The notes: generated by a model not told the origin, from the sequence alone. 64,000 nucleotides of DNA from Planctomycetota bacterium (GCA_021413735.1 JAIOPV010000072.1:1-64000), one strand, 5' to 3'. Positions 51,574-61,474 are shown, counted from the stretch's first letter. Program-made: numbers and translations.

Positions 51574-51886
51574 CGAGCGAATCGGCGTGGGAGTTGATGG
51601 TGCGGGGATGATACTCGACGAAACACACGAAGCAAGTCGGATGGATCCATTTCCGCTTCCGTCGGCGGAGTGCGTTGAAGTGACCGGGTATAACGGATTG
51701 ATCGAGCGGCGTATGCGAATTTCCTGCCAAGCCCTCAGATTTCTCGCGGTTGCCGCAAGAATTTTCTTGCACCGACCGATGCACTTCGCACAGTGAGTGA
51801 TAACACACCGAAGCGTTGTGCCACGAAATCTGCGTTTGCCACGATTTCGCCAGCCGCGAGCCACACACCAGCCCCAGGAGATGCCA
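51574..51886. other. Divergent intergenic region
   Basis: About 313 bases between the minus-strand TIGR03032 gene and the plus-strand FG-GAP gene. It must contain both promoters. No clear -35/-10 pair, palindrome or RNA gene is visible. Confidence 0.45.
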
Positions 51887-54865
51887 ATGCTTCATAATTG
51901 GTGGCACCAAGCCGTCCGTCACCTGTTCCGAAATACAAACACATCCAAACGCAGACGCATTGTCCCTTCGTGGAAGCACCAACCGAGTATCGAATACCTG
52001 GAAACACGCGATGTTCCCGCCTTCGCGGCAGCGAATAACTTCCCGATTAGTGGGGCCCCTTATGCGGTTGCCACCGGCGACGTGAATGGTGATGGCAAAC
52101 TCGATCTTGTGGTTGGGGCTGGCGGCTTCGCGAGTGTGTTACTCGGCAACGGCAACGGCACACTCCAGCCGGAGCAATTTCTCCCCGTCGTTGGGATCCC
52201 CAACTTTCAGTCGATCGCGTTAAACGACATCAATGGTGATGGTAAACTCGACTTCATTGGCGTTGATTTCGGCGGCGCGAACGTGAGCGTGTTGTTGGGT
52301 AACGGTAACGGAACGTTTCTAGCTGCACCAAATGTTACCCCCGGTGGGAAGGTCTTTGCAGTCGCGGTGGGCGATTTGAATGGCGATGGTAAACTCGACC
52401 TGGCCGTGACAAACAAACCTGCCGAGGGCACCCCCAAGGTAATCGTGCTCTTGGGAAATGGAGATGGCTCCTTCCAACTCCCGCGGCCATTCGATGTTGG
52501 AAATCAACCATATTCAGTCGCTGTGGGCGATGTAAATGGGGATAGTAAGCTCGATCTCGTTGTCGCTAACTACGGCAGCAACAACGTGAGCGTGTTGTTG
52601 GGCAATGGTGATGGCACGTTCCCAACCATACTAAACCTCCCCGCCGGCAATAGTCCTCATTCTGTTGCTTTGGGTGATGTGAATGGCGACGGTAAACCCG
52701 ATCTTGCTGTCGCCAATTCCACCACCAACAATGTGAGCATCCTGCTGGGCAACGGGAATGGGACATTCCAGGGCCCACAACCCTTTGCCGTCGGAGCGAA
52801 GCCTATTGCGGTTGTGGTGAAGGACTTCAACTTTGATGGTAAACTCGACCTCGCAGTGACCAATAACCTTGGCAATACCGTGAGCGTCCTATCGGGGAAA
52901 GGCGACGGGACATTCCTGGCCCCACAAACCCTCATCTCAGGAGCGAATCCTTTTGGGATCGCAGTGGGCGATTTCAACAACGACACGGCTCCCGACCTCG
53001 TCACCGCCAACACAGTCGGCAGTGTGAGCGTGTTCCTCAATCTGGATCGCCCGGCGGTCGTCGGAGGCACACAAGGCAAAGTCGCAAGTGTGACCTCAAC
53101 CACAGCGACCGGGAAGTACAAAGCGGGTGCCAAGATCGACGTGACTGTGAACTTCGACCAGACTGTGTCGCTCGCGAACGGCAACCTCATCGTGAACCTC
53201 AACGACGGCGCAACGGTCACCATCTCGCCGTTCAGCAACGCCAAAAGTGCGACCGGAACCTACACCGTCGCTGCGGGGCAAAACACTCAATCGCTCGATT
53301 CGCTCAGTTTGAGTCTGAGTGGCGGCACGCTTCGCGACCCTGGTGGGAACAACGTTCTCCTGGCAATTCCCCCAAGCCATTCACTCGCGAACTCGGTCAA
53401 CCTGACGATCGATACCACACCTCCGACCGTGAGCATTGGAACGCCGTCGGCACTCGCCGCCACGACGGGACCAATCACGTACACAATCGTTTACACGGAT
53501 ACCAACTTCAATACGAACACGCTCACGGCGGCCGACATCACGCTGAACAAGACCGGGACCGCCAACGGCACCGTCACAGTGAGCGGCGGTTCGGGATTGG
53601 CGAAAACCGTGACCATTAGCAACATCACCGGCAGCGGCACGCTGGGCATCTCGCTCGCAGCAGGCACCGCCAGCGACACCGCGGGCAACCTCGCTCCTGC
53701 TGCCGGCCCGAGCGCGACGTTCAACGTCGTGAACATCACGCCACCAGCGACAACGGCGGCGTTTGCTGTGGGCGGCTCGAACGGAACGGTCCGCCTCCTG
53801 AGCAATACTGGTTCGCTCATCACAACTGTGACGCCGATCGCGGGATACACGGGTCTCGTCTCCGTTGCGCTCGGCAACTTCAACAGCGACACGGTTCCCG
53901 ATCTCGCGGTGGCTTCAGCGAGCCCATCAGGGGAGTCGGGCCTGACAACAACTCAGGCGGGGAAGGTCTTCGTGTACGACGGAGCCGCACTCGCCAAGGG
54001 AACGTTGACCCTGATTCGCACCTTCACACCGTTTGCGAGCAGTTCCAGTTCGACAAATGCTTACACCAACGGGTTGAACATCGCGGCAGGCGACGTGGAC
54101 GGCGACACTCACGACGATCTGATCGCGGGCACTCGTGGCGGCAATGGCACAACTTCAGGCCAGATTGAGACTGGTCGGTTGGTGGTGATTGATGGCACGT
54201 CCGCCGCTGGCGTGAACACCATCATCGGCGGCATCCGGACGCCGTTCGGTGCGGGCTATCAGAAGGGCGTGATTGTCGCGGCTGGCAACGTCGATGGACT
54301 CGGCGGCGACGAGGTCGCTGTGACTCGCGGCGGTCCTGTGGCGAGCACCGACCCCGCTGTTCAGACAATCAAGGTGAAGGTGTTTCAACTCCAAGGAACC
54401 GCACTGACCGAACTGCCCCTCGCGGCAGATGGCTCGACGGCGTTTGCACCGTTCGCGGAGTTGACCGGAGCCGCGAAGGGCATCAACCGCGATGCTCGTG
54501 TGGCATTCGTGGATAACGACGGAGATGGCAAGGCTGAGTTGGTGTTCTCCGCGCTCGATCCGTTGACCAGCCCGACAAACCAACAGGTTCGCTTGGGCGT
54601 GTACTCGATCAACGTCGCAGCGACGTCAGACGCCGCGACAATTCAAAGCACGGGTCCGGATGCTGGAACGTATCTGACTGGTGCCGCGGTAAAGGATCAC
54701 GCCATCACGCACGTCGCCGGAACGGGCACTCAGCAGAACCTGGCGCTAATCACCGAGAGCGCATCGTCGGGGGTTGCGTATCTGGCACCGCTAACCGGAA
54801 CTGGGCAAGCTGGAGGCTTCTCGCTGAACGTCCTCCACGGCGGTGTCACCATCGACGGAATCTGA
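51887..54865 (+). CDS. Surface FG-GAP/VCBS repeat protein with Ig-like domain
   Basis: About 992 residues. The N-terminus has the planctomycete LExR-x-PA surface motif (YLETRDVPAFAA) after a basic Trp-rich lead. Seven FG-GAP/VCBS repeats follow (to about residue 388), each with D-x-N-x-D-x calcium sites such as GDVNGDGKLDLVVA. A beta-rich segment (390-500) and an Ig-like domain (510-620, TIDTTPPTVSIGTPSALAAT) come next, then four more FG-GAP-like blades to the end. Start: GGAG at 51877-51880 is six bases from ATG 51887 (51881 is the alternative). Probably exported and calcium-dependent. Confidence 0.85.
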   Translation: MLHNWWHQAVRHLFRNTNTSKRRRIVPSWKHQPSIEYLETRDVPAFAAANNFPISGAPYAVATGDVNGDGKLDLVVGAGGFASVLLGNGNGTLQPEQFLPVVGIPNFQSIALNDINGDGKLDFIGVDFGGANVSVLLGNGNGTFLAAPNVTPGGKVFAVAVGDLNGDGKLDLAVTNKPAEGTPKVIVLLGNGDGSFQLPRPFDVGNQPYSVAVGDVNGDSKLDLVVANYGSNNVSVLLGNGDGTFPTILNLPAGNSPHSVALGDVNGDGKPDLAVANSTTNNVSILLGNGNGTFQGPQPFAVGAKPIAVVVKDFNFDGKLDLAVTNNLGNTVSVLSGKGDGTFLAPQTLISGANPFGIAVGDFNNDTAPDLVTANTVGSVSVFLNLDRPAVVGGTQGKVASVTSTTATGKYKAGAKIDVTVNFDQTVSLANGNLIVNLNDGATVTISPFSNAKSATGTYTVAAGQNTQSLDSLSLSLSGGTLRDPGGNNVLLAIPPSHSLANSVNLTIDTTPPTVSIGTPSALAATTGPITYTIVYTDTNFNTNTLTAADITLNKTGTANGTVTVSGGSGLAKTVTISNITGSGTLGISLAAGTASDTAGNLAPAAGPSATFNVVNITPPATTAAFAVGGSNGTVRLLSNTGSLITTVTPIAGYTGLVSVALGNFNSDTVPDLAVASASPSGESGLTTTQAGKVFVYDGAALAKGTLTLIRTFTPFASSSSSTNAYTNGLNIAAGDVDGDTHDDLIAGTRGGNGTTSGQIETGRLVVIDGTSAAGVNTIIGGIRTPFGAGYQKGVIVAAGNVDGLGGDEVAVTRGGPVASTDPAVQTIKVKVFQLQGTALTELPLAADGSTAFAPFAELTGAAKGINRDARVAFVDNDGDGKAELVFSALDPLTSPTNQQVRLGVYSINVAATSDAATIQSTGPDAGTYLTGAAVKDHAITHVAGTGTQQNLALITESASSGVAYLAPLTGTGQAGGFSLNVLHGGVTIDGI

Positions 54866-54890
54866 TGTTCTGTCATCGCGGTCAACCGTC

Positions 54891-54924
54891 ACTGGCGAGC
54901 CTGGAACGATCCAGGCTCGCCAGT
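54891..54924. terminator. Strong bidirectional hairpin between converging genes
   Basis: Perfect 15-bp stem: ACTGGCGAGCCTGGA (54891-54905), loop ACGA, TCCAGGCTCGCCAGT (54910-54924). It lies after the FG-GAP gene and just before the end of the converging DUF4214 gene. Shape fits a bidirectional terminator, though no U-tract follows. Confidence 0.7.
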
Positions 54925-56703
54925 TCAGTTCACAGACCAAGCTGGAAACTGAAGCCCTGGGGTGTTCCCGGAGTGTTGTTGACAATCAGCCTGCCGACTT
55001 TGTCCAGTCCGTCCCAACTCCGTGAAATACATATTCCCGTCGGACCCCAGATTAATGCGGTGGAAGATGGTTTTGGTGCTGGGCACCTGATACCGCGTCA
55101 CCTCCACGTTCGACAAATCACCCGCCGGGGCGTGCAGAATGGAACTGCTCAGTTTGACAATGAAATCCGGCCCCGCCGGGATGGGGTTGTTCTGATCCAC
55201 GTAGCTTTGCGTGTAGAGGTTCCCCGCCTCGTCGAAGGCGATCCCAGCGAGGATGGAGTTGCTCTGCGTTTTGGGCACCGGGTACTCCGTAATCACGCCG
55301 TTCACGCTGATCTTCGCGACCTTGTGACTCGCTTCTTCAGAGAACCACAGGAACTGCCGACCGAGCGGATCCGGGATAATCACGATCGGGCGACTGTTGA
55401 ACGAGGGAATCGCGAACTCCGTCACGACGCCGCTCGGGGTAACGCGGAAAATCTTGTTCCCAACGAGTTCCGTGCCCCACATGTTGCCGTCCGGACCTGC
55501 CGACATGTAAATGGGCACTGAGCCGACCGTCGGAAGTTGGTAGGTATTGATCGACCCATCGGGATTGATCTTGCCGACCGTTCCGGTTGCCTTGCCGGTA
55601 AACCAGATCGTCTTGCCATCCGCATCGAGAGCGATGTCGTGCGGCGACGGATTGATTGGGTCTGGCGCACCCTGTACGTTCAGGTGGACGTCGATCATCC
55701 GCAGAACGCCACCGGTGTTCGGGTCGATCTCGGCGATCTTCCCCAGGAACTCAAGCGAGACGAAGAACCGGCCCTGCGAATCGAACAACATGCCGTGCGG
55801 CCCGCTGCCGAGCGGTAACGGGAACTCGGTCCGGATGTTGGTTTTCGAGTTAAAGCGAACGAGGGAGTCGTGGAGTTGGCCCGTGATCCAGTACCGGATC
55901 GGCTTCGCGGGATCGTTGATGATCTCGTGCGTGGACGGGTTGCCGTGATCGTAAGTGATCGGATACTCGGTCACGAGTGGACTGGAGAGAGAAATCCCCG
56001 CGAGAGTCGAGAGGTTTGTCACGTTCTCGGTCGATGCGAGAAAGCTCACTTCCACATCACGAATCGTGACTCCCGGTTGACTCCAGTACGCGAGGTTGCT
56101 CTGCACGCCAGCGGGGTCGGCAGGTCGTCCGAGGATCGCCGCATACAGGCCCGTTATCCGCTCGCGGTGAAACTCGTTCGTCGAGAGCAACACATTCACG
56201 AGGGCCGCTCGGGAAGCGCCGGCGTTCAACGCGGCCACTGAGGCGTTCAAACCCGTCGGGTCCGGCGCTCGATGAAGGAGAACGTTGTAGAGTGCCGTGA
56301 CATAATCCGGACTGGTGATGTGCTTCGCCGTGAACTCGGCCGACGTGAGGAAGCTCGTCATCACGGTGGCTTCTGGCGTCCCGTGGAGCATGGCTTGCAC
56401 CCAGCCATTCGCTTCCGCGGCGGCGGGAGTGCGACCGAGGTACGTCTGGTAGTAGCTGCTGACTTCCGTGCCGTGAAATTCAGCGGTATCCCAGAAGTTG
56501 TTCACAATCCGTTGGACCGGAACGCCGGACTCCAACTGATGGGAGTAGGTCGCAAGCCCGACTGCGTCCGGTTCGCGGTGAAGCATCTGACGATAAAGCC
56601 CGGTCACGATGTTATCCGCGACTTGCGGAGTGAACGCGGCCGGCATACAGCGACTCTCCAACCTCTCGACGGAGAGAGTTGGTGCGAATTTGGTCTTGGA
56701 CAT
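54925..56703 (-). CDS. Surface DUF4214 / streptogramin-lyase-like propeller protein with 3' frameshift
   Basis: About 592 residues. Starts with the surface motif VERLESRCMPAAF. Residues about 25-240 contain two or three DUF4214 repeats (VTGLYRQMLHREPDAVGL, SSYYQTYLGRTPAAAEANGW, VTALYNVLLHRAPDPTGLNA). Residues about 255-575 are a Vgb-like propeller (DGKTIWFTGKATGTVGKINPDGS). At 55013-55015 the frame appears shifted by one extra G: the neighbouring frame continues DGLDKVGRLIVNNTPGTPQG and stops at 54930-54932, which is a far better protein end than the ORF tail. Either a recent mutation or a sequencing error. Role probably surface binding; DUF4214 is a family of phycobilisome-like helices of unknown function. 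Confidence 0.8.
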   Translation of the reverse strand: MSKTKFAPTLSVERLESRCMPAAFTPQVADNIVTGLYRQMLHREPDAVGLATYSHQLESGVPVQRIVNNFWDTAEFHGTEVSSYYQTYLGRTPAAAEANGWVQAMLHGTPEATVMTSFLTSAEFTAKHITSPDYVTALYNVLLHRAPDPTGLNASVAALNAGASRAALVNVLLSTNEFHRERITGLYAAILGRPADPAGVQSNLAYWSQPGVTIRDVEVSFLASTENVTNLSTLAGISLSSPLVTEYPITYDHGNPSTHEIINDPAKPIRYWITGQLHDSLVRFNSKTNIRTEFPLPLGSGPHGMLFDSQGRFFVSLEFLGKIAEIDPNTGGVLRMIDVHLNVQGAPDPINPSPHDIALDADGKTIWFTGKATGTVGKINPDGSINTYQLPTVGSVPIYMSAGPDGNMWGTELVGNKIFRVTPSGVVTEFAIPSFNSRPIVIIPDPLGRQFLWFSEEASHKVAKISVNGVITEYPVPKTQSNSILAGIAFDEAGNLYTQSYVDQNNPIPAGPDFIVKLSSSILHAPAGDLSNVEVTRYQVPSTKTIFHRINLGSDGNMYFTELGRTGQSRQADCQQHSGNTPGLQFPAWSVN

Positions 56704-56871
56704 GGAGCTGTTCCAAACTTCAGGAAACTGGACAACAGAAGCATTAATTTACCGCATCATCCAGTTTGACTTCTGAACCGGTCAAGCGATTTACTTGCCT
56801 GCGGCGGAATTTTTCGAACGTCCGAGTGCCGGTTCTGCGGACGGACGGGATTCTGAGATGTGGAGACGCCC

Positions 56872-58134
56872 GTGAAGCCATTCTCTCGCACCTCAAGTGT
56901 CGCCCGGACCGCGTGGGTCACGGTCGCCTTGCTCTGGCCGGTCGCGCTGCTGAACTACCTCGATCGACAGATGCTCGCCGCAATGAAGTTCTCCGTAATG
57001 GAGGATATCCCAGACATCGCGTTGGATGCGAACTGGGGCTACATGCTCGGCCAGTTCAAATGGGTGTACGCCATCCTCAGCCCAGTCGGTGGATACATCG
57101 CGGATCGCTTCAGTCGTCGCTACACCATCTGCACGAGTCTGTTCGTCTGGTCGGCCGTGACATGGGCTACCGGGCACGTCACGACCTACGAAGGGTTGCT
57201 CTGGACTCGCACGTTAATGGGGATCAGCGAGGCGTTCTACATTCCCGCGGCGCTCGCGCTGATCGCAGACTATCACCTCGGTAATACCCGTTCCCGTGCA
57301 GTTGGCGTTCATCAGGTCGCCATCTACTGCGGGGTGATTGCAGGCGGCTTCGGCGGCTACATCGCGGATGCTCCCGATCTGGGCTGGCGAGTCGCGTTCG
57401 ATGTCACGGGCCTCGTCGGCATCCTTTACGCCGTGCCGCTGCTCCTGCTGTTGAGGGATGCACCGCGACCACCGGCAACGGCCGAAACCGTCGCCGCGAA
57501 ACCCTCGCCAGGATCCGCCGCGTGGGAACTGCTCGTGAATGGTTCGTTTGTCCTGTTGGTTCTGTACTTCACACTGCCGGCGCTGGCTGGGTGGGTGGTG
57601 CGGGACTGGATGCCAGCGATTCTCAAGGGACAGTTCGGTATCGGTCAGGGGAAAGCTGGCGTGTCGGCGACGCTGTTCGTGAACGTCGCGGCTCTGGGCG
57701 GTGCGTTGCTCGGCGGCTGGTGTGCTGACCGGGCCATGCGCCGGACCATGCGAGGGCGGCTCTACGTCAGTGCAGTTGGAATGGCGCTAATCATTCCGGC
57801 ACTCTTCGGTGTCGGGAATGCGGTTTCTCTTGGCGTTGCGGTGGGGTTTCTGGTGCTGTTCGGTATCGGGTGGGGGTTCTTCGATTGCAACAACATGCCG
57901 ATCCTGTCTCAGATTGTTCGGCCTGAACTGCGTGCCACGGCCTACGGCGTCATGAACTTGGTAAGCATCGGTTGCGGTGGCTTCGCAGATTGGGGCTTCG
58001 GTCTGATGCGCGATCGGCAAGTGCCGTTGAACGTGATCTTCGGGACGTTCGCCTGCACGGCTCTGGTCTCTGTCGCCCTTGTGCTGCTGATCCGCCCGAA
58101 GCCGCACCTCTCGGTTCAGGATTCACTGCGATGA
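56872..58134 (+). CDS. MFS transporter
   Basis: About 420 residues with 12 membrane segments. First loop motif YIADRFSRRYTIC follows WVYAILSPVGG; a second comes near GALLGGWCADRAMRRTMRG. The sequence resembles sugar-acid/anion:H+ symporters of the MFS (D-galactonate/hexuronate type), LNYLDRQMLAAM at the start. Substrate not determined. GTG 56872 is chosen because GGAG lies six bases upstream; GTG 56860 is an alternative. There is a two-sided hairpin about 45 bases after the stop. Confidence 0.87.
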   Translation: MKPFSRTSSVARTAWVTVALLWPVALLNYLDRQMLAAMKFSVMEDIPDIALDANWGYMLGQFKWVYAILSPVGGYIADRFSRRYTICTSLFVWSAVTWATGHVTTYEGLLWTRTLMGISEAFYIPAALALIADYHLGNTRSRAVGVHQVAIYCGVIAGGFGGYIADAPDLGWRVAFDVTGLVGILYAVPLLLLLRDAPRPPATAETVAAKPSPGSAAWELLVNGSFVLLVLYFTLPALAGWVVRDWMPAILKGQFGIGQGKAGVSATLFVNVAALGGALLGGWCADRAMRRTMRGRLYVSAVGMALIIPALFGVGNAVSLGVAVGFLVLFGIGWGFFDCNNMPILSQIVRPELRATAYGVMNLVSIGCGGFADWGFGLMRDRQVPLNVIFGTFACTALVSVALVLLIRPKPHLSVQDSLR

Positions 58135-58178
58135 AGGCAAACTTTGTCTGAGCCCGAGCGCCAAGCGAGGTGCGGGCT

Positions 58179-58205
58179 TGGTCCCTCGCATGGTGCGAGG
58201 GACCA
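58179..58205 (+). terminator. Hairpin after MFS transporter gene
   Basis: TGGTCCCTCGCA-TGG-TGCGAGGGACCA gives a perfect 12-bp stem with a three-base loop, 45 bases after the MFS stop codon. It is followed by GACTTATTGATTG. It also faces the converging PIG-L gene, so may serve both. Confidence 0.65.
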
Positions 58206-58343
58206 GACTTATTGATTGTGTTGAGCGAAAGCGGACTGCAACCAAGATGTGATGCACGAGCGCAAATGTGACACGTTTAGCGGCATTCCCATCGGGGCTG
58301 CCGTCGCCGCAACGCGGCGACCGCCAAACGAGTTCCAACACCA

Positions 58344-59096
58344 TTACACCTTCCCCAACAGTTCTGCGAGAATGTTGCTCTGCGGGTAGCTGTGTCCCAA
58401 ATGCTGGCGGAATCCCTCCGCGAACGCCACCCCCGACGCCTTCCCCTGCGTCGCGCCCCACTCCTTCATCGACTCCACCAAATTATCGACGCCGTGGTGC
58501 TTGCGAAGCCATGCTCGCTGGCTCTCGTGACAGTCCAGCATCCGGGACTTGTCGGCGATTACGCTGCTGATGTCGATCCGGAACGCAGGCACAATCGGTT
58601 GCCCGAACGCATCCTTCCCTTCCAACGGGTCGCAGTAGAACAAGTGCGGAATGTGTTCGAGCGGTGGGTGAATGTGTCGGCCATGCAGGAAGTTCTGAAT
58701 CGGTGCGGCGAACGTGGCAGCGCGAACGAGCTTGCTGGTCTGCTCGTGGTCAAGGTGGTAGTCGTCGGGGCTGTGCGTGAACACGACATCCGCACGGACT
58801 GCGTTCAGCAACCTGACGACCTTCTCCAGCGCTGACTCGTTGTAGATCACTCGCAGGTCGCGTTCCTCGACGCAATGATACGTCGCCTTAATCGCGTTAG
58901 CCGCCGCCTTCCCTTCACCGCGACGAATGCGTGCGATGTCGTCGGGGGAATGTTCGGCCGATCCGCAATCGCCGGGGGTCATGCTGGCGACGTGAATCGA
59001 CCAGCCGTGCTCTTTCTGAAGCCGGATCAGGGTGCCGGCGCAGAGGAACTCCGCGTCGTCTGGGTGGGCCAGAATGGCAATGGCAATCTTGGGCAT
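58344..59096 (-). CDS. PIG-L family N-acetyl-sugar deacetylase-like protein
   Basis: About 250 residues. The zinc-binding AHPDDAEF motif is at residues 10-17, and SPDDYHLDHEQTSKLV holds the second His region. Family members deacetylate N-acetylglucosamine groups on small molecules or glycolipids (LmbE, MshB and BshB types). The substrate here is unknown. VVRLLNAVRADVVFTHSPDD is typical. It lies downstream of a hairpin and the 728-residue gene. Confidence 0.87.
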   Translation of the reverse strand: MPKIAIAILAHPDDAEFLCAGTLIRLQKEHGWSIHVASMTPGDCGSAEHSPDDIARIRRGEGKAAANAIKATYHCVEERDLRVIYNESALEKVVRLLNAVRADVVFTHSPDDYHLDHEQTSKLVRAATFAAPIQNFLHGRHIHPPLEHIPHLFYCDPLEGKDAFGQPIVPAFRIDISSVIADKSRMLDCHESQRAWLRKHHGVDNLVESMKEWGATQGKASGVAFAEGFRQHLGHSYPQSNILAELLGKV

Positions 59097-59120
59097 GGGA
59101 GATTCCCAAATGAGCAGAAA

Positions 59121-59138
59121 CCCGGCGTAAACGCCGGG
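59121..59138. repeat. Short palindrome between PIG-L and conserved hypothetical gene
   Basis: CCCGGCG-TAAA-CGCCGGG, a seven-base stem in the 77-base gap between two minus-strand genes. Possibly a weak terminator; this motif type recurs between planctomycete genes. Confidence 0.6.
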
Positions 59139-59173
59139 CTAAGTATGTTAGCAATTACGATGGCCAACTGCTG

Positions 59174-61360
59174 TCAGTGGGTACCCGGTCCTTCAGGTTG
59201 CGGTGTCGGAGGCGCGACAAGCGGTTTCCGCTGAACGCCCTGTTGAACGCGAACAGATTCCTTCACGCTCTCGCGCACCCAGGGTGTCCCACGGCGTTCG
59301 TCCGTCACCCCGTCGCCCTCGCCGATCGGCTTGGCAAACGGCGAGACCACCCTCTCAGCGATGTACCACTTGAACTCTTCCTGCACGTCACGGATATCGG
59401 TGGCGAACCGGCCAGCACCCGCGAACGGGAAGCGAAGCGTCGCGAACGCCATCGACACGTTCCGACCCATCTCAGCCGCTTTCGTCCGAACGGTCGTGTC
59501 GTCCTGCACGAGCATCCGAAGATACGCCAGCTCATAAGCAAACGTCTCTTCCTCGGTCTTGTCTGTCCCGCCGGGTCGGTGAAACTCCTTGTCACCCGCC
59601 AGCGCTTGCTTCCAGAGTTCAAGACCTTCGCGGTAGAGTGCAATCGCGCCGCGCGGCCCAAGTTTGTTGCCAAGTCGGCGTGCTTGCTCAGCCTGCCACA
59701 GCGCCTTGCGGGCAAGCACTGTGATAGGCCGACCAGCTTGATCCATCCGCGACTCGCCGAGCGAATTCGCCAGGAAGTACGGGAAGTTCGTGACCTGGCG
59801 ATTCTGTGCGTAGTAGAACACCGCACTCTTTGCCTGCTCCCACCGAGTCATGACCTCCGGCGAGGCGCTGTCCGCTGGCTTTCGAGCGGCCTCCGCTTGA
59901 TAAGAGTCGAGGCGTGTTGGTTCGATCACCAACCCGTAGCGCTCACCGTGAACGGTCCACATCGTGGCAGCTTCTCGCCACTGCTCCAACGACCACGGGC
60001 GTTGCCGACCAACCACAACATCCAGTGGCCGCGTCGGGCGAGCGGGATCGTCCGGGAACCACCAGTTCGCGGGCGTGTCGGTTGGGTCGTCGATTCGCCA
60101 GCCTTCGTCGTCAAACCAACCTTCTTTCTGCTCCATCTCGGCCTGATAGCTCTGTGCTCGCGGTGCTCCCTGACAGAAGATGATGAGCATCGGCTGACGA
60201 GGGACACGGAACCGCACTGCGTCGTATTCGCCGGGTTGTGGGGCACCGGCTGGCATCGGCTTGTGGTTCGCATCGAGCGGCGGCCACGTATCTGGCAACG
60301 GCACCAGACTGTAGGCGTACCACGCACGAGCGGTCTTGAAGGCGCTGAAGTCGTCCCCGGTTTCGGATGTGGGACTCTTCTCGTTCTCGCTGAACTTCGG
60401 CGGCAGAACCGGGAACTGCTTGTCAGCGGTGTTCAGCTCTTTCTTGAACTTGTACCGGCTTTGCACTTCCTTGTTTTCTCGCAGAAACTGGATGATATCC
60501 TTCGGTTGGGGACACTTCAGCGATTCTTGAATCCGTTTGGATGTCGCGTCGTCGCCGCCTGTGCCTCGTTCCCCACGGAGCCGGCGAACGAGATGCGGAT
60601 ACTTCTCGCAGAACTCGCGGAACTTCTTCTGGTTGATGACCCGTTCGCCGCGCGAATCGAGTTCTTCCAGTTCGTCTGGATTGCGTTCGTCTGGCGAGAT
60701 GCACGACAACTGGAACAGACATCGCAGCACTTCGACGTTGTCGGACACACCGAATTTGTTCTGGTAGTAGAAGGCGATCTGATATCGCATATCTGGGGAG
60801 CCGAGCCGCCGTTCGACGCCGTTGGCATCGCGTTCGATGCGCCCTTGTCGGCGTTCGCCTTCGGCCAGCAGTTCGATGCCGCTGGCGATGTAGTAGTACA
60901 TGTCGCCGCTGCCCTGCATCTCGACCGACACGTTGTACGTGATGTTCCAACTCTGGAAGATCCAAGGCGTGATGAAGTGCGGTTGCAACTGCGTGACCTG
61001 CCGAATCAGGCCATCCATTTCGTGGAAGTCGTTGCGTTTTTGCGCTTCGATGGCCGAACTCCACAAGTACGCGACGACCAACCCACGACTGCCAACGAGC
61101 GCGAGTCGGAACGCCGAGCCTTCGAGTTCCTGTTCGCCCTCTTCCAGTTCTCGCAGATCGAGAGCGAGCGCCTGATTCAAGATCGTTCGCGACTGCACTC
61201 TTTGTGCGGTCCTGTGGAGCGGCGACGCAGAAATCGCTCGGGCAGAACTGAGCGGAATCGGGATGGTTCCGCGCCAGAACATGCTGAGGGTGAATAGCCC
61301 CAGAATGGCCACGAAGTACATCCCCTTCCGACGGAAGGAAGCTCGTTGAAGTGGATTCAT
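59174..61360 (-). CDS. Conserved hypothetical planctomycete membrane-anchored protein
   Basis: About 728 residues. One N-terminal membrane segment (GMYFVAILGLFTLSMFWRG, 14-32), then a mainly helical soluble region with TPR-like passages (IRQVTQLQPHFITPWIFQSW, GLELWKQALAGDKEFHR). A proline-rich tail ends VAPPTPQPEGPGTH. There is no recognised domain. It follows the ABC-2-like permease gene (61474) in the same direction with a family C element between, and may serve the same membrane system. Confidence 0.7.
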   Translation of the reverse strand: MNPLQRASFRRKGMYFVAILGLFTLSMFWRGTIPIPLSSARAISASPLHRTAQRVQSRTILNQALALDLRELEEGEQELEGSAFRLALVGSRGLVVAYLWSSAIEAQKRNDFHEMDGLIRQVTQLQPHFITPWIFQSWNITYNVSVEMQGSGDMYYYIASGIELLAEGERRQGRIERDANGVERRLGSPDMRYQIAFYYQNKFGVSDNVEVLRCLFQLSCISPDERNPDELEELDSRGERVINQKKFREFCEKYPHLVRRLRGERGTGGDDATSKRIQESLKCPQPKDIIQFLRENKEVQSRYKFKKELNTADKQFPVLPPKFSENEKSPTSETGDDFSAFKTARAWYAYSLVPLPDTWPPLDANHKPMPAGAPQPGEYDAVRFRVPRQPMLIIFCQGAPRAQSYQAEMEQKEGWFDDEGWRIDDPTDTPANWWFPDDPARPTRPLDVVVGRQRPWSLEQWREAATMWTVHGERYGLVIEPTRLDSYQAEAARKPADSASPEVMTRWEQAKSAVFYYAQNRQVTNFPYFLANSLGESRMDQAGRPITVLARKALWQAEQARRLGNKLGPRGAIALYREGLELWKQALAGDKEFHRPGGTDKTEEETFAYELAYLRMLVQDDTTVRTKAAEMGRNVSMAFATLRFPFAGAGRFATDIRDVQEEFKWYIAERVVSPFAKPIGEGDGVTDERRGTPWVRESVKESVRVQQGVQRKPLVAPPTPQPEGPGTH

Positions 61361-61388
61361 GGGTACTCGACCAGTTTCGATTGGTGAA

Positions 61389-61474
61389 GCGGTCGCCCCT
61401 TTCGTGACTGAGAACTCGGCCTGCCGCGTTCTCAGTCATTTGGAGGCAGCACGTCGCCCCAGCGGGACGACCGC
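61389..61474. repeat. Family C element with inner hairpin
   Basis: GCGGTCG (61389-61395) pairs with CGACCGC near 61468-61474; inside, TGACTGAGAAC (61405-61415) pairs with GTTCTCAGTCA (61428-61438) and a GTCGCCCC/GGGACGAC hairpin lies near 61453-61471. It fills the gap between two minus-strand genes. Confidence 0.65.

Noticed and set aside
52041-53050. Tandem DNA repeat array or CRISPR
   Set aside because: The repeating pattern is the codons of FG-GAP repeats in an open frame, with diverged DNA between copies.
59177-61297. Plus-strand open frame of 706 codons
   Set aside because: Mirror of the 728-residue minus-strand gene, which has a membrane segment and a sensible start. The plus frame is Arg/Val/Phe-rich with no motif.
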